64,000 bases of DNA from Kalmusia sp. IMI 367209 (lineage: Eukaryota > Ascomycota > Dothideomycetes > Pleosporales > Didymosphaeriaceae): assembly GCA_027946365.1 (NCBI GenBank), contig JAPEUQ010000010.1, positions 1 through 64,000 of the forward strand. The letters run 5' to 3'. The notes beneath the pieces are model-generated. The model did not search any database. It saw only the letters and a program-made list of their open reading frames with translations, and had not been told where the DNA came from. Below, in pieces: positions 35,119-47,402 of this stretch (position 1 is the first letter of the stretch; every line of letters begins with the position of its first letter). The position numbers and the translations under genes are program-made.

Positions 35119-36512
35119 AAAGGGTTGCCCAGGGGCGAGGCCTCGGTGACACATAGTAGAAAGGAAAAGATACGGCGGAAACGTCGGTTCGAACAGAGCC
35201 CGGCTCCATTTGATTGTCGGCGCATTTTCTTTTGTCTTTACAAGCACGAGCACGATTTTCAGATACCCGGAATTTGAACATGGGATGTGTCTTAGGTGGA
35301 CCAAGGGATGTCGATATGCATATATTACTAAGAATCCAACCTTTATGTTGTACCAACTATCCCGCGGCCGACGTCACCTACGTATATACCGCAGGTACGA
35401 GATTAAAAGCGGCTCCACGCACGAGGTGCGTGGTAGACGATGAAGAGTGGGGCTGCTCCCACGATGCATCTTCATTGCGTAACCTAGGAAAACTCAGTAC
35501 CTACCCACTTCCGAAATCTTGTCCTGACTATGTAGACTACAGATCCTTGATCGGCTTTACAGTGGACATTCAGAGTTGTGTATACTGAGTTAAGACAAAT
35601 ACGCTCGTGATGCGAGCTGGATTTCACGTCGCTTTATCGCATCGCGTTGGTCGATGCTTTGAATATTGATGAGCAGCATTGCATGGACCCAAAATACCGA
35701 CCAGTACCCCGAAATCAGCACCGCAATCAACACCGCGGTCTAAACTCTGAGATGTTGTTGCCTAACGCCGACGGTCACATCTCTCCGACGGTCCAATTCG
35801 CTTTGAAGATATCCCTTCCGGATGATGAATACTTATCAAGTTTATATTCTAAAGTAGTCGGTCGACGCCAGGGCAGCATGCGACTTTCCTGAAGAGGATG
35901 GTTCCTCCTTCATCAGTGGCCTTTTTTGAGAGGTACAAACCTCACATGCCGTCGCTCTCTTGCTAATGAAAGACTCGCACACAACCAACGACAAAGATGA
36001 CCAACCACACTCACCAATCTCCATATATGAGCTTTCAGCTCCTTACTAACTCGGCAGATCACTTCCGGTAATTACATGGTTCGGCATTCATCTGCACACA
36101 AGCCTATCATCGCATGTGGACGTTCGCTTGGTCTCTGGAAGTTGGACGGTGCCATGCTCACGACCAAACATCTATCGCACATGGGAAACACATATGAATA
36201 AGAATGCTCATCGACGTATCACTTTACCAGACTCACTCGTGTCGATCAAGGATGAAATGCGGGGTGTAGCTTCACCCGCACTTTAGATAGATGGGACAAT
36301 ATCCGGCATCACACATCCTGGCAATCCTCCCTTCTTCAAGCCTCCACAAGCACAACGGACTAGATGTGTGGCAATTCCACATCACACCTACCGTAATCTC
36401 CCGCACCAGCGGCTCTCAAGCTTTTCTATAAGCCTTTATCTCCCTCACTTGGCACGTTGACTTGTCCACCAACTTGAAGATTTTGCAAAGGACTCCGAAT
36501 TACGCTGTGAAG
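35119..36512. other. intergenic, no gene seen
   Basis: About 1.4 kb. Small ORFs at 35214-35588 and 35647-35892 lack motifs, codon pattern or introns that would support them. The last 150 bp before 36513 is presumably the promoter and 5' UTR of the DUF1996 gene. Confidence 0.55.
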
Positions 36513-37919
36513 ATGAAGTGGTCTGCTCTTGCGCTTGTTGCGCTTATCCAGCAGTCGCAGGCTGCGCTCCGCTTTGGATGCGGTACCGTTACCATTCAGC
36601 GTCTCGATCCTGTGGTCGAGCCGGGGAATACGCCTTCTGCGCATCTCCACCAGGTCAGTACGCTCATTTATCTACTTGAGTTTGCGAGCTATACAACACG
36701 ATGCTAATTCATTCAGGTCGTTGGCGGAAATGCCTTCGGTCCTAACATGACGGGGGATATTGGCGAGCAAGGCACTTGCACGACGTGCACATTCAGTGAA
36801 GATTTCAGGTACGAAATTTTGCTTTTCGGATCTTTTACTCACTCCTTACTATTTACAGCAACTACTGGACTGCTGTGCTCTTCTTTAAGCACACAAACGG
36901 CTCGTATAAGCGCGTAAAGATCATGGAAAACGACGCACTGCCCGCGGGCATCAACGGTGGCATGACCATCTACTACACTCAACAAGATTTTAACTCAAAT
37001 GGCAACAAGCATATTACTGCTTTCCAGCCCGTGAAGACTCCGCCCAGCTTCAAGCTAAATCCGAGCATTAAGGCTTACACGTTTGTAGGGATTCCGCATG
37101 ACTGTCGGTAGCCCCACCCAGGGTGCGGACGGGCTTGTCAAGCACAAGGGTCTCCGCTTCACCTGCCTCGACACAAAATCCACGAGATTCCCGGAGATTG
37201 ACGACTTCCCGAAGAAGCCATGCAAGGGCGGCATCATGACGGAGCACCACTTCCCCGCGTCAGTTCACCCTTCACGATCCCAGTCTCGATATGTATTAAG
37301 TACTGACCATATATTACCAGCTGCTGGGATGGAAAGAATCTCGATTCTCCCGACCATCAATGTAAGTGACTCAAAGGTACGCATGCCATCGAAGTATATG
37401 CTGACCACATCTCTAGCGCACATGTACGACACCCAGCCCACTGGCTTCGCTGCTGGCGCCGCCTGCCCCTCATCTCATCCCGTCCGCATGCCTCAACTCG
37501 CATATGAGACGCTCTGGGTAAGTCTTTCACCTTCCGCTCTTCCTTTCGCTGTTCTCTTTTAACCATTTCAACAGGATACCGCCGAGTTCAAAGACATGTG
37601 GCCCAAGGACGGTTCCAATCCCTTCGTCTTCAGCTACGGCGACCAGCAAGGTCACGCCTACGGTACACACGCCGACTACATGTTCGGCTGGAAGGGTGAT
37701 TCGCTTCAACGAGCTATGAACTCGTCGTGCATGTTCAATGCGTGCGAGAATGGAAGACCACTCAAGAGCCAGAGTGTAGCGGATATGAACAAGTGTCAGG
37801 CGAAGAAAATTGTGCAGGAGAGCACGGATGGCTGTAAGTATAGAATATCAACTACTGTTTGTAGACCGTATTGACAGATTATAGGGCTTGATGCGCTACC
37901 GGGGACCAAGGGGTTGTAA
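36513..37919 (+). CDS. secreted DUF1996-domain protein
   Basis: Eight exons: 36513-36653, 36717-36808, 36859-37030, 37089-37258, 37321-37361, 37417-37517, 37575-37833 and 37885-37919. All introns are GT-AG with phases that join cleanly to 336 aa. MKWSALALVALIQQSQA is a clear signal peptide. The DUF1996 core follows: RFGCGTVTIQRLDPVVEPG, SAHLHQVVGGNAFGPNM, TGDIGEQGTCTTCTFSEDFSNYW, GFRMTVGSP, CWDGKNLDSPDH, HMYDT and CPSSHPVRMPQL, DYMFGW near the C-terminus. These His- and Cys-rich motifs are the family signature. Members are secreted fungal proteins of unknown activity, often with a wall-binding WSC domain, absent here. Function unknown, family call firm. Confidence 0.93.
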
Positions 37920-38330
37920 AGCAGGAGTAGGGTCTTATGGAGAAATTTAGTGAGATGGTGGAGTTTGCTATAGATTGTTAGGCGATGGTGTGTGTGTGTT
38001 TAGATTATGCAGTACACTCGTTGAGTTTCCTATTGTTTCTATGCACTGTGAAAACTGGCACGTGCGTTACCCTCCAGATTGCGTTTACATTACCCATCCT
38101 GGAGTAACACATTGTACATCAGAGCACAGTGCCCCGCTGGCCATCCACAGAGCTCCCGAGTGAAGATTGCCCAGGCAAGCAGACATTACACTCAATTTCA
38201 GGCCAATCACTTTCACTACACTATCTTTCGACCCGAGAAGAGTCACCATACACACACATCACGCAAATCTACGCCTCGACTTTAACAGCTACACGATTTA
38301 TACGCCCATTCAAAATTACGGACGACCGAA
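37920..38330. other. intergenic between DUF1996 gene and MBOAT gene
   Basis: About 410 bp of 3' flank and promoter. No gene seen. Confidence 0.6.
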
Positions 38331-39574
38331 ATGTCTCTCCTAGACACCTTGCTCCCAGTTACCGCCTGGCTCATCTCCAGTCTCCTCTTCGCCATCAGCA
38401 TCCAGCTCTCCCACCCCCTCCGCCTTCTGCTCTTCCCTTGCATCCTCGTCACTGTCATCTTTTCCCTTGCTACATGCCGCAACCTCTCCTCTTATGCCGG
38501 CTCCCCCAACCTCTTTGCGCTGCAAGACTGCATCTGGATTCATCACGCAGCCTCTATCCTCCTTATTGAGCCCATGTATCTCGCTCAAGGCAGCCGAATT
38601 ACAGAGCGATGGTTATATGTAAGAAAGATTTGGTTCGACGCGCGGCGCGTTACAGATTGGGGGGCCATGAGGGAGCGCATGCGGATGCAGGAGCCGTTGG
38701 AAGTACGGGAAAGGAAGAGGTGGATATTCATTTCAATACGACTAGCGAAATTTATGGCATATAGAGCGCTCTACACATATTTTGTGCAGGGCATGGCTCC
38801 AGCGCTGTTTGCTCGAGCGAAGTTAGGGTCTGCTGACTTTGCGCCGGGGAAGAGAACGCTTTTGAGGAGGGTGGTGAGGGGTGAGACTATTACCGGGAAG
38901 GAAATCGGGCTGAGGGCTTTCATGGCGTGGGAGTGGTGGATAATGTCTGTTTTTGTGTTGGATGCGTACAATGCTGTGATAGCAATCGTTTTCGTGGGAT
39001 TGCTGAGATTTGATGAGCCGGAAGAGTGGCCGACGTTGTTTGGGAACCCATTGGAAGCGTATAGTCTTCGTCGCTTTTGGGGGAAGTTTTGGTGAGTTCG
39101 TACTCTCAAGACACATGATCTCTCGATCGTACAAAGCTAACGAAATCATCTAGGCATAACCTACAAAGCCCAGCATGCCTGTCCTCCGGTCGCCTCATCT
39201 CGCGCAAAATACTCTGCCTGCGACGAACCTCGCGGTCTGAGAAGGCCTTCCTCGCTTTCTGGGTCTTCTTCATCTCAGGCATCAACCACGGTGTCGCCGA
39301 ATACTTCACCTCTGACAGAGGAACAGCACGTTTCGCAGATCATCTCACGTTCTTCCTGACGAATTTTGCTGCTATCACGTCGGAAATAATGGCTGATAGG
39401 GTGCTAAAAAAAGTATTGGGGAAGAACTTTTATGACAGGGGCGCGAAGAGAGTGCTAGGATATCTCTGGGTATTTGGGTTCTTCTTCTGGCTAGTGCCTA
39501 AATGGAAGTACAGTGGTTTGTTTACTATAACGAGGGGAGCAGAGCTGACACAAGCTATTACTCTTGGCTTCTAG
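38331..39574 (+). CDS. wax-synthase-like membrane O-acyltransferase
   Basis: Two exons (38331-39091, 39154-39574) with a 62-bp intron give 393 aa. Several transmembrane segments are visible (LISSLLFAISIQLS, LLLFPCILVTVIFSLA, WWIMSVFVLDAYNAVIAIVF, AFLAFWVFFISGINHG). Hallmarks of the fungal wax-synthase domain are WPTLFGNPLEAYSLRRFWGK followed by W-H (the conserved FWG..WH) and SGINHG with the presumed catalytic histidine. This family includes acetyltransferases of fungal terpenoid and trichothecene pathways as well as lipid acyltransferases. No biosynthetic core enzyme is adjacent. ERG1 is 11 kb away, so a terpenoid link would be speculation. Likely acts in the ER membrane. Confidence 0.88.
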
Positions 39575-40721
39575 TCTTTGATATCGAAGATAATACATAA
39601 GTTGTATAGATAAGCCGCTTATCTAAGAAAGACCGAGATAGTATTACATTTCAAGTTCAAGTCCTTCTTGGATAATATAGTCTATCTGTTTTGTTGAAGA
39701 AATCATAAAAAAAAAACAAATAAGCGGATATATTCAGATACAGCTACGAGATTCATGACTTAAACCAATTATAAGCTAAAAAAAATCCTCCCCTCCCCTT
39801 CTCCACCACCGTGCTTACGCCTATGGAGTATGGAGAAAGTTGCTGTCTCTACCACGCTGTGTCTCAACCCCAGGGGGCCTTTAACTGCCATTCAACTTTG
39901 TCTAGCCCATCTGAATCATCACCAGCCAGATCGCCACAGCACCTAAAAATGCACTCGTGCAGTCTTCTCTTTTGGCAGCTAATGTTCACATAATTGGAAC
40001 TAGTAGAGAGCCTCTAAAAATACTTCGAGTGATGGCTATCTGGATTGAATATCTAGTAGATGTTGTACGGAAGGTGGCTCTTGTTACTATGATGCCGACT
40101 CTAAGAAAGCAGATAGAAGCAGTAAAACGTAACACCAGTGTAATGCCCTAAATTACCTTCCTTTAGGGGTTAGCACTAAGAGCTTTCCATCTTCTACAAT
40201 GGTTCCGCACTAACGCTCAAGCAATGTCTTTTGTAACTTGATTACAATTATTGGCGGTATAACGCCGCCACAAAATTCCTTGACGCACTTTCTCTCCACC
40301 AAAGTTAATTTCGCTAGATTGGATGCGGTGATAGACCTTGAATCGGCGCTACTATTGCTTGTGGGAAGTATCTAGTGGTCCCTATCCCTGCCAATCTCCG
40401 AGACGAAATGTTTAAAAGATATAACATGCTGAGCTGCATACTCTAGATCTTCTGGCTGATGTCGATCGGCGATTGCACTAAATTTTTTGCGCCTGACTGG
40501 AGAAGAGGGGAGTAGCCAGAACGAGAAGGATATGTCGTTCTAGACCATCCTTAACATGCTCAGCCTGTGTCTGATATCCGTAGTTGTTTGCAAGTACGTT
40601 GTAGGTACGCCCCCACCCTCATTTATCTATACATTATATTCGACCTTCATGGCTTCTTGACATACCGGAGGACCTGCCAGAATAACGATGATTGACGTGT
40701 GATTCAATCTGCCTCGTTGCC
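39575..40721. other. intergenic, no gene seen
   Basis: About 1.1 kb with an A-run near 39708 and AT-richer composition than its neighbours. Two 60-residue ORFs near 39811-40151 show no motif. Confidence 0.55.
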
Positions 40722-41471
40722 TTATCGAACGTCACACGTTTGCTCTCCAAAGGCAGTTTTGAACTCTGGGATACTTTTCAGACTCATCCACACCGTGAGG
40801 ACTGGGATGTTAGTGATGTTGGCTTCTTTCTCGCTCGTTTTGTGCTCGTTGCCTGTGATTTTATTGGAATCTTCATTTTGTTGCCCACGCGCAGTCTTTT
40901 CTTGAACATCCTGACTCGTGGTACTATTTCCGATGCGTTTTGCCTGCCACTGATGCAGCGCTAGGCTCGTCAGGCTCGTGTACATATACCACGTTTGTCC
41001 TGGGCTATCGTTCTTTGCCGATGTAGCAAGTCTCTTCACCATTTCGATTATACCTACTAGTTTTGTTGTACCCACACCTTGTGCTGAGACTGCTATCAAG
41101 GTATCCTGATTCTTAGGTTTCTCATGGATGACATGTGCAGCATCAAGGCCAGGCTCAGACTCAAGGACCGCCTTGATTTTGTTGATGCCAGACTTGATGT
41201 TTTGATTCTTGGTGAACACGATCGGGATGCAGTTCTCTTCCCAGAAGTGATTGTGGCTTAGTCTTCTTCCAATTTGCTTTGATAGCTTCGGCGGCAGCAG
41301 CGTCCAGGGTTTGTAAAGCGGCCCAGAGTCGAATTTCGGTGCTTTGGTAATGGCTAAAACGCCAGTACTCGTCTTTTTATTTTCCACCGGCGTCGAGCTA
41401 TTCGTCTTTTCTCTCGACTGGGCCTTGGTTATGGAGTCTGCATGCTCGCTCAAACCCCCAATAATCGGCAA
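40722..41471 (-). CDS. Alba-like nucleic-acid-binding protein, 5' end uncertain
   Basis: An open frame of about 250 codons on the minus strand. Its middle matches the Alba fold found in Rpp20/Pop7-like and Alba proteins: CIPIVFTKNQNIKSGINKI (the KNxNIKS type of RNA-binding loop), KAVLESEPGLDAAHVIH, then DTLIAVSAQGVGTTKLVGII and EMVKRLA. The N-terminus is Ser/Thr-rich and the C-terminus is a Glu/Gln-rich tail of about 70 residues. Alba-domain proteins bind RNA or DNA, as subunits of RNase P/MRP or as general chromatin or RNA chaperones. Which applies here is unclear. The frame stays open upstream of 41471 (a TTG, not an ATG). A plausible true start, MSASAPVLSPSDDG near 41575, lies in another frame, so a missed small exon or a base error is likely. 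Confidence 0.7.
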   Translation of the reverse strand: MPIIGGLSEHADSITKAQSREKTNSSTPVENKKTSTGVLAITKAPKFDSGPLYKPWTLLPPKLSKQIGRRLSHNHFWEENCIPIVFTKNQNIKSGINKIKAVLESEPGLDAAHVIHEKPKNQDTLIAVSAQGVGTTKLVGIIEMVKRLATSAKNDSPGQTWYMYTSLTSLALHQWQAKRIGNSTTSQDVQEKTARGQQNEDSNKITGNEHKTSEKEANITNIPVLTVWMSLKSIPEFKTAFGEQTCDVR

Positions 41472-42238
41472 CGTAGGGCCGTCACTCGCGTATGAAGCCG
41501 CTGTTGCTATGAACAGAGTAGTGTCTCCTCTTGACCATCGTCTGAAGGGGAAAGCACCGGTGCGGAAGCGCTCATGGTCGTAGTATTGGGAATGCAGTGG
41601 ACGAGGTCGTGTCGGGTAAAACGCGTCAGAATTTGGCTACAAAGAGTGGGGTTAAGGACGCGTCGATCTAATCGCCGGATCACATGTTCCCGCGCGAACG
41701 CCGCATCTGTCATGCCCACTGCAAGACGCAAGAATCCATCCTCTGAAAATTGACTTTCATTTGTATATGTAAAGCAGGGGCCGCGATCCGAGGCTACAAT
41801 GAATTTCAAACTCGTGATCTTTACACCGCGTTCGAGAGCCAAGTACACATCGTCGAGTACACTGAGCTTGACACAAAGAAATGACGCCTGGTATCAGCAT
41901 AGAGTCCTTAAAGGATCTAAACATCGCACTTACTATTGTTCTCCGTGTCAAGCTTTGAGGCGCCGACGAGCCACCATACTGAAAGACTCGCAATCGAAGA
42001 ACCACTATCCTCCGGTCTGATTGGCCCGCACCCCACACCCGCACGAGCCACATTTTCCCAAACCTTTAAACACAGCATTCAATCGACTCCACCACTCCGT
42101 TGACTTCAAAACCCTTTGACCTCGGCCACAATAGGCTCTCACCTTCTGCCCTTTCTCAAAGCTTTCCAGACTCTCGAAATCGGATTCAGGCATTGAAGGA
42201 ATTTTCCAGGATCAAAAGAGCCGGAAGCTAGCTACAAA

Positions 42239-43144
42239 ATGGATATTAGAGTACTACGGCCAGACGACATTCCGCATGTACAGCTTGCGAACATCACGAA
42301 CCTTCCCGAGAACTACTTCTGCAAGTATTACCTGTACCATGCTATGAGCTGGCCGCAGTTGAGCTACGTGGCGGTTGATGTGAGTTGAATCCCTTTTTTG
42401 CGCAATCTTCGTGTTGCGTTCTTGAGAACGCCAGCTGCGCCGTGCGAAGGAGTGCTAGAGTCTGGTCTGGTAGGACGCGAAGATCGCGTCAACGAAAAGT
42501 GGAATAGCATACCCCATCCAGAGGTAGCTTTTATGCCGCATATGGATTGCAAAGCGATGGCACGTGACGAGGCCTATCAGATGACCACTCCTCACCACCT
42601 CTGTTCATGAAACACATAGAGTGACCATGACATTGATACATACTAGGTCTCTCGGCCGCCTAAAACTCCTTACGACCCCCCTAAAATCGTCGGCTACGTC
42701 CTTGCTAAAATGGAAGAAGACCCCGCTGACGGCATCCCACACGGCCACATAACCTCCCTCTCCGTCATGCGAACCCACCGGCGTCTCGGTCTCGCCGAGA
42801 AGCTCATGCGGCAATCGCAACGCGCCATGGCCGAAACCTTCGCCGCCCACTACGTCTCGCTGCACGTGCGCGTGTCCAACAACGCTGCCTTGCACTTGTA
42901 CCGCGACACGCTGGGCTTCAAAGTCGACAAGATTGAGGATAAGTATTATGCCGATGGCGAGAATGCGTACAGCATGCGTATGGATTTGGGGGACTTGAAG
43001 GCGGATCTGAGATTGGAGGAGAGTGTAGGGGTCGAGGAGGGGACGCAGTGGGGAGCGAGGGGAGAGAAGAAGAGATTGGTCAAGGTGGGAAGGCAGTTGG
43101 GGGTGGGGGATTTGGTGGAGAGAAATGAAGCCGCTGCTGTTTGA
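42239..43144 (+). CDS. NAA10: N-terminal acetyltransferase A catalytic subunit NAA10/ARD1
   Basis: Two exons, 42239-42379 and 42647-43144, around an unusually long 267-bp intron, give 212 aa. It starts [19 protein letters not shown], then [19 protein letters not shown] (the substrate-binding ENY motif) and [14 protein letters not shown]. The acetyl-CoA binding site is [13 protein letters not shown], matching RxxGxA. It continues with [20 protein letters not shown] and [10 protein letters not shown]. These are the GNAT landmarks of NAA10. With NAA15 it forms the ribosome-associated NatA complex that acetylates N-termini after Met removal. The C-terminal tail past about residue 165 is charged and variable, as usual in this family. 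Essential-type housekeeping gene, intact. Confidence 0.95.
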
Positions 43145-43428
43145 GTAACGATGAAGGATGGTCTCGGAGGAATATCCCGAGAAGGAATCCAGAGGCGGAA
43201 AAGTGTGTCCTGTTCCAGGGCGTATCTATGTGAAGAATGGTAGGATTATGGCTAGCAAAGGTGTCAAATGCAGCCTCGATCTAACATGGCTCAAAAAGCC
43301 GAGCTCCGCATATGCCAGTATAATACATACAAACCAACGCCAAAGACGATGCATGCCCTCCTCATGTTGGATATCATGTTGTCATAACCTTCGTCACACA
43401 TGCTTTGCTGGAAAAGTACTCTTGCTGC

Positions 43429-45106
43429 TCACATCAACCCTCCCAGTACGACCTTCCCCACTCCTCCCACCTCGGCCCTCACACCCTGCCGACACGACTC
43501 CTCGAACTCTCTTACCACGCCCGCCAGTATAACTTTACGTACCTTGGCGTCCGCTTTATTGAAAAGCTCGCCAACCGTGCTCGGTACCCCTCCACCCGCA
43601 AGCACGATACTTTCTGGTGTACTCAGCAAACTCAAAATCTTGGTGTAGCAATCTATCAACACGTCGCACAGCGTCGCGAAAGTGCTGAAGAAGTCGGGGT
43701 CAAAGGGTAGGGAAGGCGTCTGTAAGTACGAATACGATTCGTTCGGAAGCAAGAGGTCGTCATTTGGCGGAGAGTCCATAGCAGACGGTTCGTTGAACCC
43801 GCCCTGACCTATCAAACTTGCAAAATCGTTGCCAGCAGCACTACTGCTCCTCCTGCCCTTTCCACCAACATTGACTCTCTTGAACATTTGCATACCTGGT
43901 ATCCTGCCTCTGCCGAGACTGCTCGGTGCGCTACCGTCGGCGGGATGTATGCTCTGGTACTGCTCAAATTCGAGGAGGAGGGCATTGAGGGCTTTCAGGT
44001 AGTCGGTTGGGTTAGAAGAATTGAGGTCGAGGATGGTGGGGAGGGAGAAGCCGAGGAGGAGGTAGTGGGTTGCGCGACGAGCGAGATTGCGCGGCGTGAA
44101 GGAAGGGAGGCGGGTCAGGTCGTTCTTGGAGAAGAGGAGCGTATTGAACCAGTATATGCGGCCTTCATGTCTGTGGCGCGTCAGCTTTACTTGGAAGCGA
44201 TCGTGGGGACAGGACGCACGCTTTGCGTAGGTAGTCCAGCGTCGATATGCGCTTGGAAGCCATCTCTTGGATGTGCTGGAAGATGATGTTCGGATTCGAC
44301 CCCGTCGGCAGTGGTATCGGAGCAGCTGGGCCCAGTCCACCCGCGTTGTAGTTCATGCTGGCTCCCCCATACGTGCCCGTGTCTTGGCGGCGTAACGGTT
44401 GGGGATCCTTTTGGTTGGAAGGATACCTGAGGGGTACGGTCATGCCAAAGGGCGTCTTCGGGTTATCTACTGCTGACAACGGCGCCTTCTCATACCCCTG
44501 TCTCGCCCCCGCGGCGTCGGGCCTCACATTTTCGGCCGATCTCTGCTTAGTACTTCTTGAGAAGGTCGATATGGACAGCGCCGGGCGGGAGGGGCGGCGG
44601 CGGCGGCGGCATTGGTGGGCTGGGGGTCTTTTCGGGGACAGAGAGAGCGCCAGGGTGGCTGAGGGGTCCTCTTGTGCGAGGACGCGCGAGATGTGTTGCT
44701 CGTGTTGCCCGAGGAGTCGTTGGTGCGTAGGCTGGCGCTGCGCGAGCGCTGTATGGACGAGCCGATGTCGCCGAGGGTGGACGAGATGCTATGCCGCGAT
44801 GCGTGCTTGCGGCGCGGCGGCGTGGAGGGTGCTTTGGGGGAAGTCGTATTGGCTGGGGATGAGAGCGTCAGCGCTGCCGATGGGCGACACGGGCGGGAGG
44901 TTGATGGTGGGCGGTGAGGCCGTCGAGGCCGCCGAGGCCGTGGTGCGCGCGAACGGGGGCAGGTGCGATGCCGTGGGAGTCTTGGGCGGCTGGTGCTTGT
45001 GGCGTCCGCCGAAGAAGGACGGTCTGCGGTTGAAGATGCTGGACTGGTGGTGATGGTGGTGCTGCTGCTGATGGTGGGCGCTGTTGTGCGGGTCGTCGTC
45101 TGCCAT
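43429..45106 (-). CDS. conserved fungal protein of unknown function, N-terminal half in shifted frames
   Basis: Minus strand from ATG 45106 (MADDDPHNSAHHQQQ, a His/Gln-rich start, then SSIFNRRPSFFGGRH) to the stop at 43429. An intron at 44171-44219 joins STLDYLRKA to HEGRIYWFNTLLFSKNDL. The C-terminal part (LARRATHYLLLGFSLPTIL, YLKALNALLLEFEQY, SLPFDPDFFSTFATLCDVLI) is well formed and looks conserved. The Ser/Pro-rich N-terminal half is coding-like but spread over three frames: DALIPSQYDFP gives way to SPKAPSTPPRRKHASR near 44855, then to VPEKTPSPPMPPPP near 44655, then to LSISTFSRSTKQRSAENV near 44575. Each step is +1, so base errors or true lesions must be considered. I cannot name a function. 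Confidence 0.6.
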
Positions 45107-45728
45107 GGTGCGCTCCTGCATTCCTGCGGGGACGATCAGGGGGCTAACGGGACGGTGCCAGCGACAGCGACGCTGGTTGCATGCCTCTAAAAACGAACCC
45201 ACACTGGGTTGCGGCGGGAAGGGTGGGAAGGCTCGGGTGAGATGCTGCGGCAAACATGCGGGCGCCGGCTTATAGCTTGTAGCCACCTTTGCGCAGGGAG
45301 TCGTCGGACATGTCGAACGAGGCCGCTTCAGGCACCGCAGCAGACGCGCGCGACCGATGCTGCGACGCGACAGCCACCAGACGATCCCGGCCAGCCAGAC
45401 GCAGGAACAAGCACGAAGACGCGCTGGGCCGCCCGGCGAATTCATGGCCTGGGCCCCGCGCCGCCCGCTCACATGCTGGGGCGGCAGCCGGGCACCTGGG
45501 CATCTGGGCACTTGTCCACGCGGGAGCGCTCGTCGAGGCATTACGTATCCTTTGGGGAGGGGTGGAAAGGAGGGGGAAGGCCATCCATGACACGCACGTG
45601 CAGTCGCTAGAGAAGACAGCAGCATTGCCCTCTCCACCTCGACCGCGCTTCCCGACCAACGGCTTCGTGCGAGTTCATTCCTCTACTGCGGCCAGACCCC
45701 GCACATCTAAACCCCCGCCGCCGCCGCC

Positions 45729-47402
45729 ATGATACGCAGACAGAGTGCAAAGGTACATTCATTCCCACCCCCGCTCCACCCCATCGTCATCCCCTCTCTA
45801 ACGACATCACGTAGGGTGAATGGATTCCTGCCGAGGGCGAGTGGCCGGTCGGACCGCAGCAAGACGTCGACGTCGATAAGGGCCGCATCTGGGTCGACGG
45901 CTGCTTCGATTTCAGCCATCACGGTATGCCAGCGCTTCGCCCTCCACACGGCCACGGCTCACCACAGACCCAGGCCATGCTGGCGCCATGCTGCAGGCCC
46001 GCCAGCTCGGGTCCGAGCTGCTTGTCGGCGTGCACTCGGACGAGGCCATCCTCGAGAACAAGGGTCCCACGGTCATGCGTTTGGACGAGCGGTGCGCCAT
46101 GCAGCCCTTCCCGTGAACATGCATGTGCTGATGTCGGTAGTATCACGGCCGTCGAGGCCTGCCGCTGGGCTACGCGTGCTGTTCCTAAAGCGCCCTACGT
46201 CACGTCGCTTCCCTGGATCTCACACTACGGTTGCTGGTATGTGGTGCATGGCGACGACATCACCTCGGACAGCAGCGGCCAGGACTGCTACCGCTACGTG
46301 AAAGCCGCGGGCAGGTTCAAGGTCGTGAAGCGGACGCCGGGCATTTCGACGACGGACCTTGTCGGACGTATGCTGCTATGCACTAAGACGCATTTCATCC
46401 AATCGCTCGAGAAGAGGCTCGCGGGCGAGGAAGGACCTGGTGGAGAGGCAGAGCGCAAGGGGACTGGAGACGCGATGCTGCAGCGGATCAGAGATTACGC
46501 CACCGACTCGACTGGCCTGGCTCCAGGCTGCGACGTATGGTACTGGCATGCGTCGCGGCCTGCCAAATACCGAAGGACGACTCAGAGCTCGTCCGCGGAT
46601 CCGCGACCGGGCGCACCTCGCCAAAACTCAGATGCTCATCATCACAGTCATCATCAACCCGTGAAAGAAGAGAAAGGCAGGTTTCGCCAGCTCGTGGAAG
46701 GGAAGGCTGTCAAGCCCGGCCAGACAGTCGTCTACGTTGACGGTGGCTGGGATCTCTTCTCTTCAGGCCATATCGAGTTCCTACGGCTCGTGACCCAAAC
46801 CGAGGAAGACGCCGCCAAGGAACGAGGATGGTACACCGAAGAGGCCAAGCAGAAGCGAATAGAACAGACGGGATCGGATTACAGTCCCATATACTTGGTT
46901 GCCGGCATTCACGACGATGAGGTCATCAATCACTGGAAAGGCATCAACTACCCGATCATGAATATTTTCGAGCGTGGACTGTGCGTTCTACAGTGCAAGG
47001 TGAGTGAAGTCTCCAGGTGGTTGACCAGAGCTGACTGCAAGGCAGTACGTCAATGCCGTCGTCTTCGGCTCTCCCTTCTCGCTGTCCAAAGCCTTCCTCG
47101 TCACCCTTCCGTACGGCACACCCTCTGCCGTATACCATGGTATCACCTCTTTCATGCCTCTCAGCTACGACCCATATGCATCCGCCAAGCAGCTTAACAT
47201 CTACCGCGAAATCGCCAATCACAACTTTCAGAATGTTAATGCTGGTGAGATAGTAGCGCGGATCATGAAGAGTCGGGCGGCATATGAGGAAAGACAGAGG
47301 ATCAAGGGAGAAAAGGGAGTCACCGAAGAGGCAGAGAAGCGCAGACAAGATCTTGAGAGAGAGCAGCGGCGGAGAGAGGTAGAAAGCCAGTTTGGACTTT
47401 AG
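45729..47402 (+). CDS. ECT1: ethanolamine-phosphate cytidylyltransferase
   Basis: Five exons (45729-45752, 45815-45923, 45974-46091, 46141-46999, 47046-47402) with 46-62 bp introns give 488 aa. The protein has two tandem cytidylyltransferase domains, as ECT1/PCYT2 should. The first has RIWVDGCFDFSHHGHAGAML with the HxGH nucleotide-binding motif, then VHSDEAILENKGPTV, HGDD and RTPGISTTDLVGRML. The second has VVYVDGGWDLFSSGHIEFL, where the motif is degenerate (SSGH), as is typical, then YLVAGIHDDEVIN. A short Asn/His-rich linker (SDAHHHSHHQ) separates them. It converts CTP and phosphoethanolamine to CDP-ethanolamine in the Kennedy pathway for phosphatidylethanolamine. Intact in this sequence. 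Confidence 0.94.
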
